A stretch of 64,000 nt of DNA from Chryseobacterium oryzae (lineage in GTDB: Bacteria; Bacteroidota; Bacteroidia; Flavobacteriales; Weeksellaceae): contig NZ_CP094529.1 of assembly GCF_022811665.1 (NCBI RefSeq), positions 496,001-560,000 on the forward strand, written 5' to 3'. The translations under genes and the position numbers were made by a program. Of this stretch, positions 51,384-60,884 are shown piece by piece; within the stretch, counting starts at the first letter, position 1, and each line of letters opens with the position of its first letter. The notes beneath the pieces are model-generated. The model had not been told where the DNA came from. It was given only the letters and a program-made list of their open reading frames with translations, and ran no database searches.

Positions 51384-53147
51384 ATGAAGCAAATTTTTTA
51401 TTCTTTATTAATCGCGGTGTTTCCTGTGTTTGTTTCTGCTCAAATTCCTCCAGGGTATTACAATAATGCAACGGGTACAGGAGCTACGCTTAAGACCAAC
51501 CTTAAAAATATTATTACTGCAGGGCATTCAACCAATATATCTTACGGTGATTTATGGACCGCCTATCAAACGACCGATAGAGACAAATATTACGAGGGAG
51601 ACAACTCAATTTTAGATATTTATTCTGAAAGTTCAGCAAATCCTGATTCTTATAATTATAGAATTACCACAGACCAGTGCGGGAGCAACGGTTATAGCGC
51701 AGAAGGAGACTGTTACAATAGAGAGCATATTGTACCTCAAAGTTTGTTCAGTGAGAATCTGCCTATGAAATCTGACGTACATTTCATACGTGCCACAGAT
51801 GGTAAAGTAAATGCAGAACGAGGAAATTTTCCTTTCGGACTTGTAGGAACTCCAGATTACCAGTCTCTAAATGGTTCTAAAAGGGGGAATTCCATTTCTG
51901 CAGGTTATTCACAAACTGTATTTGAACCTATCGATGAATTTAAAGGAGATGTCGCAAGGATGATTTTTTATTTTGTTACCAGATACGAAAATCAGCTAAG
52001 TTCATTCGCTTCAGGAGATATGCTGGGTAATAGTGCATATCCAGGACTGCAAACTTGGGAACTCAATCAGTTGTTAGCTTGGCATAATCAGGATCCCGTT
52101 TCTCTTACCGAAATTGAAAGAAATAATAGAACATATATTTTTCAGGGGAATAGAAATCCTTACATTGACAATCCTAATTTTGCAAATCTTGTATGGAATA
52201 CTGCTGTAACTGAAACTCAGGCTCCTACCTCACCAACCAATCTTACAGTAAATAACATAACTTCTAATTCGGTTGTTTTAAACTGGACAGCTTCTACAGA
52301 TAATGTTGGAGTATCAGGTTATATAGTGTATGTAAATGGAGTGCTTTATCCAACTTCGGCAACCAATTCTTCTACTATTGTCAACTTAAATCCATCTACA
52401 GTTTACAGTTTTGCCGTAATTGCACAAGATGCTGCAGGAAATTTATCTGCACAAAGCAATACTGCAACCATTACTACTTTGGTGGGATCTTGTGGTTCTG
52501 AATATTTTGATAATATTCCTGCTGCTTCATCCACTTACAGTACAAGATCTTGGACGGGTAGTAGTGCTTCTTGGACAGCTACCAATGCAAGAACGGATCA
52601 GATGATTACTAATAAAGCAATAACTTTCAAGAACGGAAATCTTACAAGTTCTTCAATTTCAGGAGGAATTCAGGGTTTAACAGTTACCGCTCAACAAAAA
52701 TATTCTGGAAATCCCGGAAGTCTTGCTGTGGAAATAAACGGAGTAAATGTGGGAAGTATTCCTTATGGTAAAAATCCGATTACCACTACTTTGAACAATC
52801 TTAATGTTTCAGGGAATTTCACTATAAAATTAATCAACTCTGTTGCTTCTAATGCTGTTGCTGTAGATAATATATACTGGACTTGCAGTACATTGTCTAC
52901 ATCTGAAGCTACTCGCAAAGATGTTTTCGTAGTTTATCCGAACCCTGTGAGAAACCATGAGATTTTTGTAAAAGGTGAGAACGTAAATAAAATTACAAAA
53001 GCTGAGATTTACGATCTTTCCGGGAAATTGGTGATGAGTGTTGCCAATCCTTTTAAAGATTCTAGTAAAATCAGCTTAAACGGACTTGTTAAAGGAAGTT
53101 ATATTTTAAAAACGGATACTTTTTCAACAAAATTTATAGTGGAATAA
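51384..53147 (+). CDS. Secreted endonuclease I with Fn3 and T9SS sorting domains
   Basis: A 587-residue exported protein (signal peptide MKQIFYSLLIAVFPVFVSAQ). The endonuclease I (His-Me finger) domain spans about 22-275 with NREHIVPQSLF (catalytic H115) and ATDGKVNAERGNFP (metal Asn region). A fibronectin type III domain (280-366) with LNWTASTDNVGVSGYIVYVNG-type pattern, a beta-sandwich (370-510) and a T9SS type A sorting domain (about 515-587, VYPNPVRNHEI, LNGLVKGSYIL) follow. Likely a surface or released DNase used for nutrient DNA. Confidence 0.92.
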   Translation: MKQIFYSLLIAVFPVFVSAQIPPGYYNNATGTGATLKTNLKNIITAGHSTNISYGDLWTAYQTTDRDKYYEGDNSILDIYSESSANPDSYNYRITTDQCGSNGYSAEGDCYNREHIVPQSLFSENLPMKSDVHFIRATDGKVNAERGNFPFGLVGTPDYQSLNGSKRGNSISAGYSQTVFEPIDEFKGDVARMIFYFVTRYENQLSSFASGDMLGNSAYPGLQTWELNQLLAWHNQDPVSLTEIERNNRTYIFQGNRNPYIDNPNFANLVWNTAVTETQAPTSPTNLTVNNITSNSVVLNWTASTDNVGVSGYIVYVNGVLYPTSATNSSTIVNLNPSTVYSFAVIAQDAAGNLSAQSNTATITTLVGSCGSEYFDNIPAASSTYSTRSWTGSSASWTATNARTDQMITNKAITFKNGNLTSSSISGGIQGLTVTAQQKYSGNPGSLAVEINGVNVGSIPYGKNPITTTLNNLNVSGNFTIKLINSVASNAVAVDNIYWTCSTLSTSEATRKDVFVVYPNPVRNHEIFVKGENVNKITKAEIYDLSGKLVMSVANPFKDSSKISLNGLVKGSYILKTDTFSTKFIVE

Positions 53148-53176
53148 GTTTAAAAATCATCCATTTTAATTTCATT

Positions 53177-53207
53177 AAAAGACCAATTGTTATTGGTCTT
53201 TTTTTTA
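53177..53207 (+). terminator. Endonuclease-gene terminator merging with the aroE promoter
   Basis: An 11-bp stem (53177-53187 with 53192-53202), four-base loop and T run that runs into the next -7 element. Confidence 0.85.
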
Positions 53208-53213
53208 TTTTTG
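53206..53213 (+). promoter_or_regulatory. -7 promoter element for aroE, leaderless
   Basis: TATTTTTG built from the T tract of the preceding terminator, ending 4 bases before the aroE ATG at 53218; the expected transcript start is on or next to the start codon. Confidence 0.5.
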
Positions 53214-53217
53214 ATAC

Positions 53218-53955
53218 ATGGAATCTAAACATAAACTCGGGCTGATTGGTAAGAATATTTCCTATTCTTTTTCTAAAAACTATTTTGAGCAAAAATTTAA
53301 AAAAAAGAACCTTACAGAATATTCTTACGAAATTTTTGATATACAGGAAATTGAAGAAATTGAAAGAATTTTCTCCGATACAAATATTTTTGGGCTGAAT
53401 GTAACGATTCCGTATAAAGAAAAAGTTATTCAATATCTTGATGAACTGAGCGATGAAGCAGAAAAAATAGGAGCTGTAAACTGTATTGCTATAGTAGATG
53501 GAAAAAGAAAAGGTTATAATACAGATGCTTTCGGATTCGAAAAAACTTTGGCTGCCCATCAGAAATCTCACCATCAATCTGCTCTTATTTTAGGAGATGG
53601 CGGAGCTGCTAAAGCGGTTCAGTATGTTTTAAATAAACGCCAGATTCCTTTTAAAACAATCTCAAGAAAATCTGAATTGAATTTTGATAATATTGATGCC
53701 CATATTGTTTCTGAACATACATTAATTATTCATTGCACACCTGTAGGAACTTTCCCGAATGTGGAAGATTGTGTTCGTTTTCCTTTCGAAGCACTTACAA
53801 AACAGCATTTGGTAATAGATTTAATTTACAACCCAGAGTGTACGCAATTTCTTATAAAAGCTGCAGAAAACGGAGCAAAAACAGTTAATGGATTGTATAT
53901 GCTCGAGCAACAGGCAGAAAAAGCTTGGGAAATTTGGTCGTTTCAAAAAAAATAA
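53218..53955 (+). CDS. aroE: Shikimate dehydrogenase
   Basis: A 245-residue NADP-dependent enzyme of aromatic amino acid synthesis. ISYSFSKNYF (shikimate contact), NVTIPYKEKV (catalytic Lys), GYNTDAFGFE and the dinucleotide loop LGDGGAAKAV, where GAGGxx(R/K)A is usual, fit AroE. Slightly short (E. coli 272), as usual in this group. Confidence 0.93.
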   Translation: MESKHKLGLIGKNISYSFSKNYFEQKFKKKNLTEYSYEIFDIQEIEEIERIFSDTNIFGLNVTIPYKEKVIQYLDELSDEAEKIGAVNCIAIVDGKRKGYNTDAFGFEKTLAAHQKSHHQSALILGDGGAAKAVQYVLNKRQIPFKTISRKSELNFDNIDAHIVSEHTLIIHCTPVGTFPNVEDCVRFPFEALTKQHLVIDLIYNPECTQFLIKAAENGAKTVNGLYMLEQQAEKAWEIWSFQKK

Positions 53956-54030
53956 CATAAATTAGTAACTTAATTGGTGGCTTGCTATCATGGGTAAGTA
54001 ATGTAAAGCCATTATCATAAAAGATTTGCT

Positions 54031-55833
54031 ATGACAACAGAAAATAATCTTTCTGAAAACGAAGAAAACAAACCTTCTGTAGAAATTCAGGAAAACGAAG
54101 CGAAAATCGAGAAAACTGAAGAAAACAATTATGAAGAACAACATTCTGATGAAGATCAGCACGTTGTTGCCGAAGAATTGTCTCTTGCAGATACGTTAAA
54201 GGAAATGGAGAAAATCATCAATTCCAGCGATGCAGGAGAGAGGTTTAGGGAGTTCAATGCGTTGAAGGATAAAGCAAATCATTATATTCACGATGAGGTG
54301 GAAGATAAAAAACATGAATATGTAGATGCAGGAAATGCACCGGAAAATTTCAGTTTTGAACATCCTTCTCAGTCCAAACTTTCCGCACTTATCAATATTT
54401 TTAAGGAAAAGAACGATCATTTCCAGAAAAATCAGGAAGAAGAGCAGAAAAAAAATCTCGATCAGCGACAGGGGATTATCGAACGTCTAAAGAATCTTTA
54501 TACCAATTCTGAACCGGGAACCAATCTTTTTAAATCTATAAGAGAAATTAAAGAAGAGTGGTCTAATGCAGGTCAGGTTGCAAAATCCGAATTTAAAATA
54601 CTGAATAACAATTATTTCCACCATCTGAATCAGTTCTATCAGATGTTGGATATGAATAAAGAATTTTTGGAGCAGGAGTACAGCCATAATTTAGAAAAAA
54701 GACAGCATATTATTGCTCGTGCTAAAGAGCTTGAAAATGAACCTGTTGTGCAAAAAGCACTCAACGAACTGCAATATTTGCATAAACTTTGGAAAGAAGA
54801 GGCAGAACCGGTGGCGGAAGAATTTCGTGAAAAAACTTGGGATGAATTTAAAGAGATTTCCAACAAAATTCATGAAAGAAAAACTGAGCTTTCAGCAACA
54901 ATTGAAGCAGAACAGAATGCTAATCTTGAGAAGAAAAATGAAATTATTGCCAATATAAAAAAGCTTGCAGAGAATCTGGAAAATGCCAATCATAATTATT
55001 GGCAAAATGCCATTAAGCAGGTTGAAGCTCTCCGTACAGATTTTCTGAAGACAGGAAGTGTACCAAGAAAGCTTTCTAATGTGAATTGGAATGATTTTAA
55101 AACGACATTGAGGAATTTTAACACTGTTAAAAATAACTACTATAAATCTCTTAAAGGTTCTCAGCAACAGAATCTTGAAGAAAAACTGAAACTCATCCAA
55201 ACTGCTAAAGACAATATGTTGTCTGAAGATTGGGATATTGCTGTGAGTTTGTTTAAAAAACTTCAGGAAGACTGGAAGAAAATTGGTCATGTACCCAAAA
55301 GTATGACCAATAAAATTTGGGATGAATTCCGTGAAGCTTGTAATACATTTTTTAATAATTACAGAGAAAAAAGCAGTGCTTCTACCGATAACTGGAAGGA
55401 AAACTACAAGCTTAAAAAAGATATTCTTGAAGAACTTAAAGCAATCTCGGACGAGGAAGGCAGTGTAGAGAAAATTGAAGCACTTAAAACTTCTTGGAAC
55501 AATATTGGGAAAGTTCCGAGAGATAAAATGGCAATAAATTCTGAATTTAACCGTACGCTAAGAGAAAAACTGAAGCTTAATAAAATTAATGAGCTGGAAC
55601 TGAAAGAAGAAGGTCTTTCTGAAAATCAGCTAACGGATAAAGCTAGAAAAATTAAAAATCAAATCGCTGATTTGGAATCTGAAATCGTTAAACTTGAAAA
55701 TAATTTAGCGTTTTTCAATAAGCCAACGAGAGATAACCCGCTTTTGAGAGATACTTTTAATACCATTGATGATAAAAAAGCTCATCTTGAAACTTTAAAA
55801 CAAAATCTTCACAGCATTATTTCTGGTGAATAA
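54031..55833 (+). CDS. DUF349 repeat protein
   Basis: A 600-residue, very charged, largely helical cytoplasmic protein. An acidic disordered start (1-55) is followed by about five DUF349 repeats of roughly 70-80 residues; their signatures are EEWSNAGQVAKSEF, KLWKEEAEPVAEEF, TDFLKTGSVPRKL, EDWKKIGHVPKSM and TSWNNIGKVPRDK. The end (550-600) is a predicted coiled coil. Function is unknown; in other bacteria DUF349 proteins have been linked to nucleic acid or stress roles without clear mechanism. Confidence 0.88.
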   Translation: MTTENNLSENEENKPSVEIQENEAKIEKTEENNYEEQHSDEDQHVVAEELSLADTLKEMEKIINSSDAGERFREFNALKDKANHYIHDEVEDKKHEYVDAGNAPENFSFEHPSQSKLSALINIFKEKNDHFQKNQEEEQKKNLDQRQGIIERLKNLYTNSEPGTNLFKSIREIKEEWSNAGQVAKSEFKILNNNYFHHLNQFYQMLDMNKEFLEQEYSHNLEKRQHIIARAKELENEPVVQKALNELQYLHKLWKEEAEPVAEEFREKTWDEFKEISNKIHERKTELSATIEAEQNANLEKKNEIIANIKKLAENLENANHNYWQNAIKQVEALRTDFLKTGSVPRKLSNVNWNDFKTTLRNFNTVKNNYYKSLKGSQQQNLEEKLKLIQTAKDNMLSEDWDIAVSLFKKLQEDWKKIGHVPKSMTNKIWDEFREACNTFFNNYREKSSASTDNWKENYKLKKDILEELKAISDEEGSVEKIEALKTSWNNIGKVPRDKMAINSEFNRTLREKLKLNKINELELKEEGLSENQLTDKARKIKNQIADLESEIVKLENNLAFFNKPTRDNPLLRDTFNTIDDKKAHLETLKQNLHSIISGE

Positions 55834-55861
55834 AAAAAATAAACTTTAATTTTAATAATGT

Positions 55862-55896
55862 AAAGCGAAGCAAAGAAATTTGTATTCGCTTTTTTG
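55862..55896 (+). terminator. Terminator after the DUF349 gene
   Basis: An 8-bp stem (55862-55869 with 55885-55892), long loop and T run, six bases before the ribD ATG. Confidence 0.55.
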
Positions 55897-55901
55897 GTCT
55901 T

Positions 55902-56927
55902 ATGCAGCACGAATTTTTTATCAGACGGTGTATTGAATTGGCACAGAAAGCTACCGGAAATACATATCCAAATCCTTTGGTGGGAAGTGTTATTGTACAC
56001 AACGGAAAAATAATAGGAGAGGGATATCATCAAAAAGCAGGAGAAAATCACGCAGAAATTAATGCTATTAATTCTGTAGAAGACAAAAGTCTTATTCCGG
56101 AATCAACCATTTATGTATCATTAGAGCCATGTGCTCATTTTGGGAAAACTCCACCTTGTGCTCTCAAAATTGTGGAGTTGGGTTTTAAAAAAGTGGTTAT
56201 TGGAGCATTAGATTCCCACGATAAAGTAAACGGGAAAGGAAAAAAAATAATTGAAGATGCAGGAATTGAAGTAATTTCGGGAGTTTTGGAACAGGAATGC
56301 ATCAATTTAAACAAAAGATTTTTTACTTTTCACGAAAAAAAACGTCCTTTTATCATTTTAAAATGGGCGGAGTCGGGCGATCATTTTATGGATAAAGATT
56401 TTAAACCCACTCAGATCAGTAATTCTCTTACCAAGCAGTTTGTGCATCAGCTTAGAAATAACGAGCATTCTATTCTTATCGGAACCATGACGGCAATGAG
56501 GGATAATCCAAGTCTTACTACAAGAGAAATCGTTGGAAGAAATCCTGTTAGAGTTCTTATTGATATGGATTTGAAAGTTCCTGAAAACTATCATATTTTT
56601 AATGATGAAGCAGAAACTTTAGTGTTTAATTCTGTAAAAGAATCGCACGAAAAACATGTAACATTTATTAAAATAAGCAGAGAAAATTTTATTCAAAATC
56701 TTTTGAACAAGCTTCATGAAATGCAGATTCAATCGGTAATTGTAGAGGGTGGAAGCATTGTTTTGCAACAATTTATAGATGCCGGTTTGTGGGACGAGAC
56801 TTTGGTTATCAGAAATAATAATCTCACTTTAGAAAATGGAACTCCGGCTCCGAAATTTTTATTTACTCCTTCTTTTGTGCAGGATTTCAGAGATAATGTT
56901 ATTGAGTTTTATAAAAATTCTAATTAG
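55902..56927 (+). CDS. ribD: Bifunctional riboflavin biosynthesis deaminase/reductase RibD
   Basis: A 341-residue two-domain enzyme. The N-terminal zinc deaminase (1-145) has HAEINAI (H50, E52) and PCAHFGKTPPCA (C77, C86). The C-terminal reductase (150-341) has FIILKWAESGDHFM and VIVEGGSIVLQQFI. It performs the second and third steps of riboflavin synthesis. It directly precedes a YigZ gene with 8 bases between. Confidence 0.94.
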   Translation: MQHEFFIRRCIELAQKATGNTYPNPLVGSVIVHNGKIIGEGYHQKAGENHAEINAINSVEDKSLIPESTIYVSLEPCAHFGKTPPCALKIVELGFKKVVIGALDSHDKVNGKGKKIIEDAGIEVISGVLEQECINLNKRFFTFHEKKRPFIILKWAESGDHFMDKDFKPTQISNSLTKQFVHQLRNNEHSILIGTMTAMRDNPSLTTREIVGRNPVRVLIDMDLKVPENYHIFNDEAETLVFNSVKESHEKHVTFIKISRENFIQNLLNKLHEMQIQSVIVEGGSIVLQQFIDAGLWDETLVIRNNNLTLENGTPAPKFLFTPSFVQDFRDNVIEFYKNSN

Positions 56928-56935
56928 AAGCGTGA

Positions 56936-57541
56936 ATGTTGTACGAATATCAAACCATCGAAAGACCTGTTGAAAATATTCTGCTGAAAGAAAAAGGCAG
57001 CAAGTTTATAGGATTTGCCTTCCCGGTTCAGGATGAAACCGAACTTAAAGAAACCTTAGAAAAAGTGAGAACAGAGCATCCTAAAGCAACGCATCACTGT
57101 TATGCATTCCGTTTTGGTTTGAAAGGTGAGTTGTACCGTGCCAATGATGATGGAGAACCTTCCGGAAGTGCTGGTTTACCAATTTACAATCAGCTTCTCG
57201 CTAACGAACTTACCAATATTCTTCTTGTGGTGGTAAGGTATTATGGAGGTACAAAACTGGGAGTTTCTGGTTTGGTAAAAGCATATAAAGAATCAGCAAA
57301 AGTTACTTTGGAAGAAGCTGAAATAATTACAAAAGAACTCGAAACAAAGATTGAAATTACATTTAACTTCAATCAGCAGAATGTTATTTTTACCTTACTC
57401 TCAAAGTTTGATGCTAAAGTGTTGAACTTCGATGCTGAACAGAACGCCGTTATTTTAGCAAGAATAAAAACCAAATATACAGACGATATTGTAGATTCTA
57501 TACACAATATTCAGCACACCAATTGTATCATTATTAACTGA
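56936..57541 (+). CDS. YigZ/IMPACT family protein
   Basis: A 201-residue protein with an N-terminal IMPACT (UPF0029) domain (HHCYAFRF, NDDGEPSGSAGLPIYN, VVRYYGGTKLGVSGLV) and a C-terminal DUF1949 domain (about 140-200). YigZ-type proteins are thought to bind nucleic acid or translation factors; the molecular role is unresolved. Probably co-transcribed with ribD. Confidence 0.92.
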   Translation: MLYEYQTIERPVENILLKEKGSKFIGFAFPVQDETELKETLEKVRTEHPKATHHCYAFRFGLKGELYRANDDGEPSGSAGLPIYNQLLANELTNILLVVVRYYGGTKLGVSGLVKAYKESAKVTLEEAEIITKELETKIEITFNFNQQNVIFTLLSKFDAKVLNFDAEQNAVILARIKTKYTDDIVDSIHNIQHTNCIIIN

Positions 57542-57551
57542 AATAATTTAT

Positions 57552-57592
57552 AAAATAACATCTCAGACATTTTGTCCGAGATGTTATTTTTT
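57552..57592. terminator. Bidirectional terminator
   Basis: A 13-bp outer stem (57552-57564 with 57578-57590) plus a short inner stem, T run, between convergent genes. Confidence 0.85.
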
Positions 57593-57612
57593 ATTTTAAA
57601 ATCTGTCTTATT

Positions 57613-58302
57613 TTAATCTCTTCTTCCGCCCATTAATAGAGAGGCAAAGTAAAGTAACTGAACTAATGATCCTATCGCGGCAACTACATAAGTTCTTGCT
57701 GCCCATTTTAAGCTGTCTTGTACTCCAACAAATTCTTCAGAAGTAACTGTTCCGGTATCTTTTAGCCATTTCATTGCTCTTTCACTCGCATCATATTCTA
57801 CAGGAAGTGTTATAAAAGCAAACAGGGTTGTTGCAGCGAACATAATTACTCCAATTGTTAATAATAATTTGCTTCCACTTGCAATCATTACCGCAATTCC
57901 TGCAATAATAACGAACTGCATTAAGTTGGAACTGATATTTACAACAGGAACAAGTTTAGATCTCAATTGTAACATAGAATAACCCACTGCATGTTGCACT
58001 GCGTGACCGCATTCATGTGCTGCAACTGCCGCCGCTGCTGCATTTCTCTGCATATAAACTGCCTCAGAAAGATTTACTGTTTTATCTTCGGGATTGTAAT
58101 GGTCGGTTAATTGTCCGGGAACAGAAATCACCTGAACATCGTTTATATTGTTGTCTCTGAGCATTTTTTCTGCCACTTCCTTTCCAGACATTCCGTTTCT
58201 CAGGTGGACTTTGGAGTAATATTCAAACTTGGATTTTAATCTTGAGGAAACCAGCCAGCTAGCCAGCATAATAATTCCTATTATAAGATAATAACCATTC
58301 AT
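57613..58302 (-). CDS. YugP-like zinc metallopeptidase
   Basis: A 229-residue membrane protein with HEXXH as AAHECGHAVQHA (H96-E97-H100). Hydrophobic segments lie at about 4-20, 118-140, 143-165 and 208-225. This matches the neutral zinc metallopeptidase family typified by YugP (PF04298). Probably inner-membrane; the substrate is unknown. Confidence 0.9.
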   Translation of the reverse strand: MNGYYLIIGIIMLASWLVSSRLKSKFEYYSKVHLRNGMSGKEVAEKMLRDNNINDVQVISVPGQLTDHYNPEDKTVNLSEAVYMQRNAAAAAVAAHECGHAVQHAVGYSMLQLRSKLVPVVNISSNLMQFVIIAGIAVMIASGSKLLLTIGVIMFAATTLFAFITLPVEYDASERAMKWLKDTGTVTSEEFVGVQDSLKWAARTYVVAAIGSLVQLLYFASLLMGGRRD

Positions 58303-58375
58303 TTTTTTAAAGTTTAAAATTTAATAATCACTGAATTCATATAAAAATTGTGCCAAAACATTGGGTATTATTAAT

Positions 58376-58383
58376 TATATTTG
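58376..58383 (+). promoter_or_regulatory. -7 promoter element for the GNAT gene
   Basis: TATATTTG, 22 bases before the ATG at 58406; an upstream TTG start at 58361 would precede it. Confidence 0.55.
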
Positions 58384-58405
58384 TCATTCACTTTACCCGA
58401 AAATC

Positions 58406-59530
58406 ATGTCAGAAATTTCAATTTTTGAAGTAAAAACTCAAGAAGATCTCAATCATTTTGTGAAATTCCCTATGGATTTGTACAAAAATAATCCTTTTTT
58501 TGTGCCTTCATTCGTTAATGATGAAAAAAATATTTGGAATTCTGATGAGAATCCTGCACTTAGTTATTCTGAAGCTAAAAAATTTTTAGCAAAAAAAAAT
58601 GGTCAGATTGTTGGGAGAATCGCTGTAATCATCAATCATAAGGAAGAAAAAGAGCTTGGAATAAGAAAAGTACGTTTTGGCTGGATAGATTTCATTGATG
58701 ATTTGGAAGTGTCTAAAACCCTTATTAATGCTGCTGTTGATTTTGCTAAGGAACATCAAATCAATATGATTGAAGGTCCGATGGGATTTACAAATCTTGA
58801 TAAAGCCGGAATGCTCACATTGGGCTTCGATAAACTGGCGACAATGATTGGTATTTACAACCATAAATATTATCCCGAACACCTTGAAAAACTAGGTTTG
58901 GTTAAAGAAAAAGAATGGGTAGAATTTGAACTGAAATTTCCGGAAATTCTTCCTGAGAAAGTGCATAAATTCAACGATCTTATATCGCAGAAATACAAAC
59001 TGAAAGTTCTCCATTTTAAAAATAAAGAGGAAATATTAGAGTATGTAGATCCTATGTTTGATTTGCTCGATGAAACCTATAAACATCTTTCTACCTATAC
59101 GCCAATTTCCGATGAACAAAGGAAAACCTATAAAGAAAAATACTTTAAACTTATCGATAAAGATTTTATTGTCTGCGTTGCCGATGAGAATAATCAACTG
59201 GTATCTTTTGCCATCACAATGCCTTCCTATTCCAGAGCTTTACAGAAGTCTAAAGGAAAACTTTTACCTTTCGGATGGTGGTATTTTCTTCAGGCAGGCA
59301 GAAAAAACGACAGAGCAAATTTTTATTTGATAGGGATTCATCCCGATTACCAAAGACGTGGGGTAACTTCTATTATTTTTAAAGAAATATGGAAAATTTT
59401 CCGCAAAAAAGGTGTTAAATATCTGGAAACTAATCCCGAACTTGAAGACAATAAAAGTATTCAGCTTTTATGGCAAGATTACAATCCGGTGAATCACAAA
59501 AGAAGAAGAACTTATTCCTTAAAATTTTAA
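58406..59530 (+). CDS. GNAT-fold N-acetyltransferase
   Basis: A 374-residue cytoplasmic protein with probably two GNAT-like halves. The C-terminal one is clear: FYLIGIHPDYQRRGVTSIIF (acetyl-CoA loop Q/RxxGx) and YLETNPELEDNKSIQLLW. The N-terminal half has FVKFPMDLYKNNPFFVP, seen in large conserved GNAT proteins of Bacteroidota. The substrate is unknown. I prefer the ATG at 58406, downstream of a -7 element. Confidence 0.82.
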   Translation: MSEISIFEVKTQEDLNHFVKFPMDLYKNNPFFVPSFVNDEKNIWNSDENPALSYSEAKKFLAKKNGQIVGRIAVIINHKEEKELGIRKVRFGWIDFIDDLEVSKTLINAAVDFAKEHQINMIEGPMGFTNLDKAGMLTLGFDKLATMIGIYNHKYYPEHLEKLGLVKEKEWVEFELKFPEILPEKVHKFNDLISQKYKLKVLHFKNKEEILEYVDPMFDLLDETYKHLSTYTPISDEQRKTYKEKYFKLIDKDFIVCVADENNQLVSFAITMPSYSRALQKSKGKLLPFGWWYFLQAGRKNDRANFYLIGIHPDYQRRGVTSIIFKEIWKIFRKKGVKYLETNPELEDNKSIQLLWQDYNPVNHKRRRTYSLKF

Positions 59531-59531
59531 T

Positions 59532-59708
59532 ATGAAAATACATCTTTTCATCTTTGCTGTGCTTATTGCGGGGTTTGTATCGTACAATTTATTTCTTAAA
59601 GTGGATGATGATAAAACGAATACTGTAATCAATATCGTTTATGCAAGTATTCTTTTTGGTTATATTTCTTTTATGGCATTTACCCTGCTAAAAAAAATGA
59701 AGAAATAA
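59532..59708 (+). CDS. 58-residue membrane protein with two helices
   Basis: The reading frame begins with an ATG one base after the GNAT stop. MKIHLFIFAVLIAGFVSYNL forms one transmembrane helix, then a short DDDKTN loop, then VIVYASILFGYISFMAFTLL-like residues (VINIVYAS...FTLL) form a second, and it ends LLKKMKK. The stop is TAA at 59706. It is translationally coupled to the GNAT gene and lies 120 bases before nuoA. No homologue is recognised; the charge pattern supports a real two-helix protein. Confidence 0.7.
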   Translation: MKIHLFIFAVLIAGFVSYNLFLKVDDDKTNTVINIVYASILFGYISFMAFTLLKKMKK

Positions 59709-59796
59709 ATTATTTTTATTCATTCTAAATTATCGCTTTTTCCTAATTTAATCAGACTTTTAAGTTGATTAATTTCACCCTTTATTGTTTATTGCC

Positions 59797-59804
59797 TAAA
59801 TTTG
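59797..59804 (+). promoter_or_regulatory. -7 promoter element for the nuo operon
   Basis: TAAATTTG, 23 bases before the nuoA ATG at 59828; no clear -33 box. Confidence 0.55.
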
Positions 59805-59827
59805 CAACTTGAGATAATAATGTAAAA

Positions 59828-60199
59828 ATGAATTTACCTGAAAGTTATATTCCGATACTTATCCAAGCTGGTGTTGCAGTGGGCTTTGTAGCCATTTCTC
59901 TATTAGGTGCACATTTCTTGGGACCCAAACAAAAGAAAGGAAATTCTGTAAAGAACCAAAGTTGGGAGTGTGGTGTGCCTGTTGAGGGAAATGCCAGAAC
60001 TCCTTTTTCTATTAAATATTTCTTAACAGCAGTATTATTTGTGCTTTTCGATATCGAAATTGTATTCTTCTATCCTTATGCTGTTAACTTTAGAGAATTT
60101 GGTCTTGAAGGTTTTTTTGCAGTGCTTACCTTCGTAGCGATATTCTTTCTAGCGTTTTTCTACGTTTGGAAACGCGGAGCATTAGATTGGGATAAATAA
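59828..60199 (+). CDS. nuoA: NADH-quinone oxidoreductase subunit A
   Basis: A 123-residue membrane subunit of complex I with three transmembrane helices. It shows WECGVPVEGNARTPFSIKYF (quinone-site loop) and FVLFDIEIVFFYP. First gene of the nuo cluster in this window. Confidence 0.96.
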   Translation: MNLPESYIPILIQAGVAVGFVAISLLGAHFLGPKQKKGNSVKNQSWECGVPVEGNARTPFSIKYFLTAVLFVLFDIEIVFFYPYAVNFREFGLEGFFAVLTFVAIFFLAFFYVWKRGALDWDK

Positions 60200-60287
60200 A
60201 TTCGGATTATTTTAAAGAATGCGAAATCGCAAAACCGATAATTTGTTTTCACGAAGAAGCGGTTAAACAATTTAAGAATTAAAAAAA

Positions 60288-60848
60288 ATGTCAGATCAAA
60301 AACCAATTATACGAACAGATGCGCCGGCTCCTGAAGGATTTGAAGGAGAAGGTTTTTTTGCAACGAAACTGAGCAGCGTAATCGGGATGGCGAGAAAATT
60401 TTCTCTGTGGCCGCTTCCGTTTGCTACCTCATGTTGTGGTATCGAGTTTATGGCGACTTTAAATCCTACTTATGATGCCTCAAGATTTGGGATGGAAAGA
60501 AACTCTTTCTCACCAAGACAGGCAGATATGCTGATGGTTTGCGGAACTATTTCTAAAAAACTGGGACCTGTTTTAAAGGAAGTTTATACTCAGATGGCAG
60601 AACCGAAATGGGTGGTAGCTGTTGGAGCATGTGCTTCCAGCGGTGGTATTTTCGATACATATTCTGTTTTACAGGGTATTGATAAAATTATTCCGGTAGA
60701 CGTTTATGTTCCCGGATGCCCGCCAAGACCGGAACAGATTATTGAAGGTGTTATGCAGGTTCAGGCTTTGGCAGAAAGCGAAAGCATCAGAAGAAGAGAT
60801 ACGCCGGAATATCAAGCCCTTTTGGATTCTTATAATATTAGCAATTAA
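60288..60848 (+). CDS. nuoB: NADH-quinone oxidoreductase subunit B
   Basis: A 186-residue subunit carrying the N2 4Fe-4S cluster. The four ligands are C49/C50 (SCCGIEF), C114 (GACASSGG) and C144 (PGCPPRPE). It passes electrons to quinone. An 88-base gap precedes it, without a gene. Confidence 0.96.
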   Translation: MSDQKPIIRTDAPAPEGFEGEGFFATKLSSVIGMARKFSLWPLPFATSCCGIEFMATLNPTYDASRFGMERNSFSPRQADMLMVCGTISKKLGPVLKEVYTQMAEPKWVVAVGACASSGGIFDTYSVLQGIDKIIPVDVYVPGCPPRPEQIIEGVMQVQALAESESIRRRDTPEYQALLDSYNISN

Positions 60849-60884
60849 AATTCAGTACACGAATTTTTAATTTTGAATTGAATT

